A DNA stretch of 64,000 bases from an uncultured Eubacteriales bacterium. GTDB taxonomy: Bacteria > Bacillota > Clostridia > Oscillospirales > Acutalibacteraceae. This document shows positions 58,865 to 64,000 of the stretch, piece after piece. How positions within the stretch are numbered: the first letter of the stretch is position 1; every line of letters starts with the position of its first letter. The notes below the pieces were generated by a model. The model saw nothing but the letters and a program-made list of their open reading frames with translations. It did not search any database and was not told where the DNA came from. Location of the stretch: the NCBI GenBank assembly GCA_934394855.1, contig CAKRRH010000007.1:8546-72545 (forward strand), read 5' to 3'. The position numbers were made by a program, and so were the translations under genes.

Positions 58865-60043
58865 TTATTTAAGCAATTCTTTGATTCTGTTTACAGCTTC
58901 GATCGTGTTTTCTCTGTCGCCGAATGCAGTCAATCTGAAATAGCCTTCGCCGTTTTTGCCGAATCCCGAACCCGGAGTTCCGACAACATTCGCTTTCTCA
59001 AGCAACATATCGAAGAAATCCCACGACTTCATGTCATTCGGGCATTTCAGCCAGATATAAGGCGAATTTTTGCCGCCTGTGTAATAAATACCCAGCTCAT
59101 CAAGCGCATTTGCAATGATTTTCGCATTTTCCTGATAATATGCGATATTCTCTTTAATCTGTTTTTGACCCTCAGCGCTGAATACTGCGGCAGCCGCACA
59201 CTGAACAGGCCATGACACACCGTTGAATTTGGTAGCCTGTCTGCGATACCAAAGCTTGTAGATGTTGTGACCGTCACGCTCAAGCTCCTTCGGAATTACG
59301 GTATAACCGCAGCGAGTGCCTGTGAATCCTGCCGTTTTTGAAAGCGAACACATTTCGATTGCACAGGTGCGAGCGCCCTCAATTGCAAAAATTGAACGGG
59401 GAAGATCCTCTGTGATAAATGCTTCATATGCGCAATCATAGAGAATGATCGCGTCGTTTTGATTAGCGTAATCAACCCATTTTTTTAGCTGGTCATAGGT
59501 ATATGCCGAGCCGGTCGGATTGTTCGGTGAACAAAGATAGATGATGTCGGCATGAACCGAATCATCGGGCATTGCCGCAAATCCGTTTTCGGCTGTCGAA
59601 TCGGCATAGATTATCTTTCTGCCTGCCATGATGTTGGAATCAACATAAACAGGGTAGACCGGGTCGGTAACTAAAACGACATTATCTTCGCCGAAAATGT
59701 CGCCGATGTTGCCGCAATCGGATTTCGCACCGTCCGAAATCAAAATTTCATCAGCGCCGACTGTTACACCAAAGCCTTTGTAATAATCGGAAATAGCCTG
59801 ACGGACAAATTCATAACCCTCATAATCTGGGTAGCCTTTAAATGTTTCTTTAACGCCAAGTTCCTTTGCACCCTTTACCATTGCGTCAATTACAACAGGT
59901 GCAAGCGGGAGTGTAACATCGCCGATTCCGAGCTTAATGACCTTTTTGTCGGGGTGTTCATCTGTATATTTCTTTGTTCTTGCGCCGACTTCGGCAAAAA
60001 GATAATTCGGCACAAGGTTGTCAAAATTAGCGTTGATTTTCAT
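58865..60043 (-). CDS. dapL: LL-diaminopimelate aminotransferase
   Basis: Makes LL-diaminopimelate in one step from tetrahydrodipicolinate for lysine and peptidoglycan. The 392-residue PLP enzyme has the N-terminal NLVPNYLFAEVGARTKKY and KLGIGDVTLPLAP typical of DapL, CSPNNPTGSAYT, the PLP lysine in SLSKTAGFTGTRCGY, and FRLTAFGDREN near the end. ATG 60043 was chosen because AAAGGAG sits nine bases upstream; the open frame extends further. DapL is the common route in Clostridia. Confidence 0.95.
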   Translation of the reverse strand: MKINANFDNLVPNYLFAEVGARTKKYTDEHPDKKVIKLGIGDVTLPLAPVVIDAMVKGAKELGVKETFKGYPDYEGYEFVRQAISDYYKGFGVTVGADEILISDGAKSDCGNIGDIFGEDNVVLVTDPVYPVYVDSNIMAGRKIIYADSTAENGFAAMPDDSVHADIIYLCSPNNPTGSAYTYDQLKKWVDYANQNDAIILYDCAYEAFITEDLPRSIFAIEGARTCAIEMCSLSKTAGFTGTRCGYTVIPKELERDGHNIYKLWYRRQATKFNGVSWPVQCAAAAVFSAEGQKQIKENIAYYQENAKIIANALDELGIYYTGGKNSPYIWLKCPNDMKSWDFFDMLLEKANVVGTPGSGFGKNGEGYFRLTAFGDRENTIEAVNRIKELLK

Positions 60044-60081
60044 TGCGTTTGCTCCTTTATTTGCTAAAAATAATGACAAAA

Positions 60082-61686
60082 TTATTTATTTTTATGTTCA
60101 ACCGATGCTTTTACAAATGATTTGAAAAGCGGATGAGCACGGTTCGGGCGAGATTTGAATTCGGGGTGATACTGAACGGCTACAAAATAATCATTAGCCG
60201 GTATCTCAACAGCCTCAACAAGACGGTTGTCGGGAGATGTACCCGTGATCTTCATACCGTACTGCTCAATTTTTTCTCTGTAATCGTTGTTAAATTCATA
60301 TCTGTGTCTGTGGCGTTCTTGAATAAGCTCAGCTTCATATGATTCTTTAAGCATGGTTCCATCCTTGATTTTGCAAGGATATGCGCCGAGTCGCATTGTA
60401 CCGCCTTTCGGAATGTTACCCTGCTGATCGGGCATTAAGTCGATTACACTATTGAGTCCCTGTGGGTCAAATTCGCTCGAATTTGCGTCGGAAAGGTTAA
60501 GAACATGACGGGCAAATTCAATTACGGCTGTCTGCATTCCGAGGCAGATTCCGAAATAGGGAACATTATTTTCACGAGCATATTTAGCGGTGCAGATTTT
60601 ACCCTCAACACCTCTGTCGCCGAATCCGCCCGGAACGAGCAATCCGTCATATTTACCCAAAAGCTCGGGCGCTGTGTTGTCATCAATCTGTTCTGCGTCA
60701 ACCCAACCGATATTAACATTGACGCCGTTTTCAAAGCCTGCGTGTCTTAACGCTTCGGCAACCGAAAGATATGCGTCATGAAGCTTGACATATTTTCCGA
60801 CGATTGCAATGTTTACTTCATCTTTGCAAGCCGCAACACGGTCGAGCATTTCATTCCATTCGGTAAGATCAGGCGCCGGTGCGTCGATTGAAAGTTCACG
60901 GCAAACAATGTCGGACAAGTGGCTTTCTTCGAGCATGATAGGTGCCTGATAGAGTACCGGAACGGTTGCGTTTTCAATTACACAATCGGGTTTAACATTA
61001 CAGAACATTGAGATTTTTCTACGAATTGAGTCAGGAAGGGGAATGTCGCAGCGGGCAACAATGATGTCGGGCATAATTCCAAGCGATTGAAGCTGTTTAA
61101 CCGAATGCTGCGTCGGTTTCGATTTAAGCTCATATGAACCCTGGATATAAGGAACTAAAGTAACATGAATGAACAAGCAGTTTTCTTTGCCGATTTCAAG
61201 CGATACCTGACGAATTGCCTCCAAAAACGGCTGTGATTCGATGTCACCTGTTGTGCCGCCGATTTCGGTTATGATTACATCTGCGTCGGTTGATTTTGCG
61301 ACATTATAGATAAAGCTCTTGATTTCGTTGGTGATGTGGGGGATAACCTGGACAGTTTCACCGAGATATTCGCCCTTGCGTTCTTTTGTAAGCACATTCC
61401 AATATACCTTGCCGGTTGTAAGGTTTGAGAATTTGTTAAGGTTCTCGTCAATGAATCGCTCATAGTGACCGAGGTCAAGGTCGGTTTCGGCGCCGTCTTC
61501 CGTTACGAAAACTTCGCCGTGCTGATATGGGCTCATTGTACCCGGGTCAACATTGATATATGGGTCGAGCTTTTGCGCTGTGACCTTAATGCCCCTGCTT
61601 TTCAAAAGTCTGCCAAGGCTTGCTGCGGTAATTCCTTTGCCGAGTCCCGAAACTACGCCGCCTGTTACGAAAATATATTTTGCCAT
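60082..61686 (-). CDS. pyrG: CTP synthase
   Basis: Aminates UTP to CTP. The 534-residue protein has the synthase domain (about 1-267: VTGGVVSGLGKGITAASLG, PYINVDPGTMSP, HVTLVPYI, RRKISMF) and the glutamine amidotransferase domain (about 290-534) with the nucleophile in FGICLGMQ and VQYHPEF. ATG 61686 was chosen because AGGAAG is properly spaced. It precedes dapL by 38 bases. Confidence 0.96.
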   Translation of the reverse strand: MAKYIFVTGGVVSGLGKGITAASLGRLLKSRGIKVTAQKLDPYINVDPGTMSPYQHGEVFVTEDGAETDLDLGHYERFIDENLNKFSNLTTGKVYWNVLTKERKGEYLGETVQVIPHITNEIKSFIYNVAKSTDADVIITEIGGTTGDIESQPFLEAIRQVSLEIGKENCLFIHVTLVPYIQGSYELKSKPTQHSVKQLQSLGIMPDIIVARCDIPLPDSIRRKISMFCNVKPDCVIENATVPVLYQAPIMLEESHLSDIVCRELSIDAPAPDLTEWNEMLDRVAACKDEVNIAIVGKYVKLHDAYLSVAEALRHAGFENGVNVNIGWVDAEQIDDNTAPELLGKYDGLLVPGGFGDRGVEGKICTAKYARENNVPYFGICLGMQTAVIEFARHVLNLSDANSSEFDPQGLNSVIDLMPDQQGNIPKGGTMRLGAYPCKIKDGTMLKESYEAELIQERHRHRYEFNNDYREKIEQYGMKITGTSPDNRLVEAVEIPANDYFVAVQYHPEFKSRPNRAHPLFKSFVKASVEHKNK

Positions 61687-61726
61687 GATGTTTACTTCCT
61701 TCCTCATCTTAAATCTGTTACTTTAG

Positions 61727-62296
61727 TTATTTGTCGTATGTTTTAAGAATGTTCTGCGCAACCTCCATTTTAGTCATGCGCATATCCATTGCTTGTTTTA
61801 CAATAAATCTGTGAGCCTGCGGTTCGGACAATTTCAAATAATCCATTAAAACCGCCTTTGCTCTGTCGGTAAGCCGCATTTCTGCGATTTGATTTTTAAG
61901 TTTAACATTTTCCTGCCGAAAGCTTCTCATTCGGTTTTGAGTTGCTTTGACAAGCCGCAAGCTTTGCGAAAATAAATTCCTGTTTAGCGGTTTCTCAATA
62001 ACCATAATTCCGTAATCTTCAAGTCTTGCCGCAACCATTCGGTAAATGTCGGCTTTGACGATAAACATAATACCGGCAAGAGTAGATTCGGACGCAAATA
62101 CTGCAAGGTCTGAACCGAGATCGTCTGTCAGCGGCGAGTTGATGATTATCATGTCGAATTCCTTTGAAGATAAAATTCGCCGTGCCTCTCCGCTGTTTGT
62201 CGAAACGGTAACATTTTGCTTAGAAGCAGTCCCAAGCAGGTCGAAAAGAGACTTTGCAGCCGTGGTTGAACCGGAAACTATCAGGACTTTATCCAA
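61727..62296 (-). CDS. ANTAR-domain RNA-binding regulator with pseudo-receiver
   Basis: This is a protein of about 190 residues. The receiver-like N-terminal domain (VLIVSGSTTAAKSL) lacks the phospho-acceptor: where Asp is expected the sequence reads MIIINSPLTDD. A coiled linker (QENVKLKNQIAEM) follows, then a C-terminal ANTAR domain (LTDRAKAVLMDYLKLSEPQAH ... MRMTKMEVAQNIL). ANTAR proteins bind twin-hexaloop RNA to prevent termination. It lies 26 bases after glnA on the same strand, like NitR of solventogenic Clostridia. Start uncertain: TTG 62296 (used here, better spacing from AAGGA) or GTG 62305. Confidence 0.85.
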   Translation of the reverse strand: MDKVLIVSGSTTAAKSLFDLLGTASKQNVTVSTNSGEARRILSSKEFDMIIINSPLTDDLGSDLAVFASESTLAGIMFIVKADIYRMVAARLEDYGIMVIEKPLNRNLFSQSLRLVKATQNRMRSFRQENVKLKNQIAEMRLTDRAKAVLMDYLKLSEPQAHRFIVKQAMDMRMTKMEVAQNILKTYDK

Positions 62297-62331
62297 GCGA
62301 ATCACCGTCCTTATTATATGTTTTGGTTCAA

Positions 62332-63615
62332 TCAGTTAAAAAGAAATGTTCGTTTGAGCAGATTTCGTTTTGACTCGTCGTCTGCGGAATATTCGTTCCA
62401 TTCCTCGGTTTTTGATTTAATATAGTTATCAATCAGCGTTTTGTCAATATGCGAATTGATGAACTCCGAATTTTTAGCAATCTCGATTGCATCGTTTAAT
62501 GTTTTAGGCAATTCACGACCCAAATCGACATCTTTTTCGGTATATTTATTGCGAATTCCCTCAATTCCCGCATAAAGCAAAAGCGCAAAGGTGATATATT
62601 GGTTGCAAGCAGGATCGGGTGAGCGAAGTACGATTTTTGCATCCTTGCCAACCGCTTGATTTATGCGGATAAGCGTTGAATGATCGTCAATCGCATATGA
62701 AATGTTCTTTGGCGCTTCACCGCTGCCGAACCGTTCATATGAATTTGCAAGCGGATTTGAGAAAAGAGAAATTTCGCAAATATGTTTTAAAATTCCGAAC
62801 ATGAACGCATTTCCGATATCGGACATCGTTCCGTCGTCATTCTTCATCACATTTTTACCGTCTTTATTAAGCATAAACGCGATGTGCATTCCGCTGCCAT
62901 TGCTGCTTTGAAGCGGTTTTGGCATAAACGAAGCGAAAAGACCGTTTCGCTCGGCGATCGCCTTAACGACATATTTGAATGTATTAAGGTCGTCTGCTGC
63001 CGAAAGTGCGTCATTTTTCTTAAAATCGATCTCATTTTGACCCGGACCTCGTTCATGGTGCGAGGTTTTAGGAATGATTTCCATTTCCTCAAGCGTCAAG
63101 CATATGTCTCGTCTGACATTTTCGCCCTTATCAAGCGGAGACGCATCAAGGTATCCGGCAAAATCCTGAGGGTCATGAGTCGGAGCGCCTGTTTCGTCGG
63201 TTTTGAAAAGATAGAACTCACAGCTCGAACCGATGTCGCAGCTGTAACCCAAATCCTCAAGCTCTTTGACCGCATTTTTCATTATGTTCCTTGTGTCGCC
63301 CTCAAACGGCGTTCCGTCATGCTTCACAATATCGCAAAGCAGTCTTGCAACGCAACCCTCATGAGGCCGCCAGGGAAGAACATTGAGCGTGCCAGAATCG
63401 GGCTTTAAATAGAGTTCATCTTGACGGGCAAACCCTGAAAATCCGTCAACGCCCTTTGCGTTAAACGCCATTCCGACATCGAACGCCTTATTAAGCTCAT
63501 CGGCAAACAGATTAAGATTTTTCAGTTTACCGAAAATATCGCAAAAAGACAGCTTGACAAATTTAACATTATTCTCTTCAACGAAGCGCAGAACTTCCGA
63601 TTGCGAATAATCCAT
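62332..63615 (-). CDS. glnA: Glutamine synthetase, type I
   Basis: Makes glutamine from glutamate and ammonia. The 427-residue protein has the N-terminal VKLSFCDIFGKLKN loop, GSSCEFYLF (metal ligand Glu), HHERGPGQNEIDFK, GSGMHIAFML, and NSYERFGSGEAPKNISYA, with RSPDPACNQYITFALLL. Slightly short for the GSI-alpha class and without an adenylylation site motif. The ANTAR protein downstream suggests RNA-level control by nitrogen status. Confidence 0.94.
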   Translation of the reverse strand: MDYSQSEVLRFVEENNVKFVKLSFCDIFGKLKNLNLFADELNKAFDVGMAFNAKGVDGFSGFARQDELYLKPDSGTLNVLPWRPHEGCVARLLCDIVKHDGTPFEGDTRNIMKNAVKELEDLGYSCDIGSSCEFYLFKTDETGAPTHDPQDFAGYLDASPLDKGENVRRDICLTLEEMEIIPKTSHHERGPGQNEIDFKKNDALSAADDLNTFKYVVKAIAERNGLFASFMPKPLQSSNGSGMHIAFMLNKDGKNVMKNDDGTMSDIGNAFMFGILKHICEISLFSNPLANSYERFGSGEAPKNISYAIDDHSTLIRINQAVGKDAKIVLRSPDPACNQYITFALLLYAGIEGIRNKYTEKDVDLGRELPKTLNDAIEIAKNSEFINSHIDKTLIDNYIKSKTEEWNEYSADDESKRNLLKRTFLFN

Positions 63616-63679
63616 TCAAAAATCACATTCCTTTCAGCGGTTTTTCCATCAAAACATAACCCTTCGCATAATTATTTTT

Positions 63680-63708
63680 ATTATACTATTTTTTGCTCAA
63701 CTATTCAA
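63680..63708 (-). promoter_or_regulatory. Promoter of glnA
   Basis: Minus strand TTGAAT (63703-63708), 17-base spacer, TATAAT (63680-63685), 64 bases before the start. No twin-hexaloop ANTAR target was recognised in the leader. Confidence 0.7.
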
Positions 63709-63808
63709 CAACTTTTTTAATGGATTTTTAACTTTTTCGTAATAAATAAATTCAATCGTCAAAAATCGATTTTATTATGAACAATATATCAAAATAATCT
63801 CATTATAC

Positions 63809-63838
63809 TTGAAGATTGAGGTAGAAATATGATATAAT
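63809..63838 (+). promoter_or_regulatory. Promoter of the terminal lipoprotein gene
   Basis: TTGAAG (63809-63814), 18-base spacer, TATAAT (63833-63838). Confidence 0.6.
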
Positions 63839-63890
63839 ACCTGTTAATATAATGAAGCTTATATGCATAAAGATAAAGAAGGTGCAGATT

Positions 63891-64000
63891 TTGCATAAAT
63901 ATAAATCACTGTTGGCAACACTTTGTGTGATCATTATCTGTTCAATGATGTTGGTGACCGCTTCCTGCGGTGCGGACGAAAGCGAATATGTTTTCACAAC
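63891..64000 (+). CDS. N-terminal fragment of a lipoprotein (runs off the window)
   Basis: TTG start with AGAAGGTG upstream. The first 36 residues are visible: a basic N-terminus (HKYKS), a hydrophobic helix (LLATLCVIIICSMMLV) and a lipobox TASC, then GADESEY. It is the signal peptide of a secreted lipoprotein; the family cannot be told because the rest is outside the window. Confidence 0.7.
   Translation, partial: MHKYKSLLATLCVIIICSMMLVTASCGADESEYVFT

Noticed and set aside
1..64000. CRISPR arrays, prophage genes, rRNA operons and replication origins
   Set aside because: No regular repeat-spacer pattern, phage structural gene, rRNA or DnaA-box cluster was seen while reading the window.

Overview
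The window reads as a chromosomal stretch of a low-to-moderate GC, endospore-forming Clostridia, most like the Ruminococcaceae/Oscillospirales group. This rests on the Firmicutes order yicC-remA-gmk-rpoZ-priA-def-fmt-rsmB-rlmN-stp-prkC-rsgA, a 26-codon spoVM, Trp T-box leaders, an LL-diaminopimelate aminotransferase, an MsmX-type sugar ATPase, and DUF4830/DUF951/DUF4956 proteins. No phage, CRISPR array or rRNA was seen. The only mobile-element trace is a decayed IS3-family fragment.

Layout. 1-11.9 kb (+): housekeeping run for nucleotide, translation and restart functions, the PP2C/PASTA-kinase pair, rsgA, a small membrane protein and spoVM. 12-15.3 kb (+): carbohydrate island (sugar-phosphate isomerase-like protein, GH43-like hydrolase, lactaldehyde reductase), each with its own promoter. 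15.3-18.4 kb (-): DUF4956 with a VTC polyphosphate-polymerase-like protein, a DUF436 protein and pfkA. 18.8-24.6 kb (+): pncB, a lipoprotein, ruvX, and a sugar ABC importer whose ATPase (24.7-25.8 kb) lies on the other strand. 26-32.3 kb (-): DUF951-prfA-tsaC/sua5-coaE-lytic transglycosylase-M18 peptidase-DUF4830-rsuA. 32.5-38.2 kb (+): gltX, glnS, then a PqqD-like / S24-S26 peptidase / ABC exporter cassette and tRNA-Leu. 38.7-41.8 kb (+): a Trp T-box controlling a trpXYZ-type transporter. 41.9-47.5 kb: IS3 remnant, a receiver protein with degenerate GGDEF and EAL domains, tRNA-Gly, two tandem paralogous lipoproteins, and a YfcE-like phosphodiesterase. 47.5-54.3 kb (-): complete T-box-trpEGDCFBA operon. 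54.4-58.7 kb (+): mscL, a LysR regulator, and a metQNI importer behind a strong promoter and a Cys-Cys leader peptide. 58.9-63.7 kb (-): dapL, pyrG, an ANTAR protein and glnA. The last 110 bases open a new lipoprotein gene.

How the parts work together. Tryptophan supply is controlled twice by near-identical T-boxes with UGG specifiers, one on uptake and one on synthesis. Sulfur amino acid uptake combines a LysR regulator, an upstream dyad and a Cys-Cys leader peptide. Nitrogen metabolism pairs glnA with an RNA-binding ANTAR protein.

The most unusual item is the methionine-binding lipoprotein MetQ. Its two halves occur in swapped order relative to the family, which is a natural circular permutation in an otherwise ordinary metQNI operon. 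The PqqD-like / SipW-like peptidase / exporter trio without a visible precursor peptide is the best candidate for an undescribed peptide system. All functional calls come from reading motifs by eye; no database search was run.
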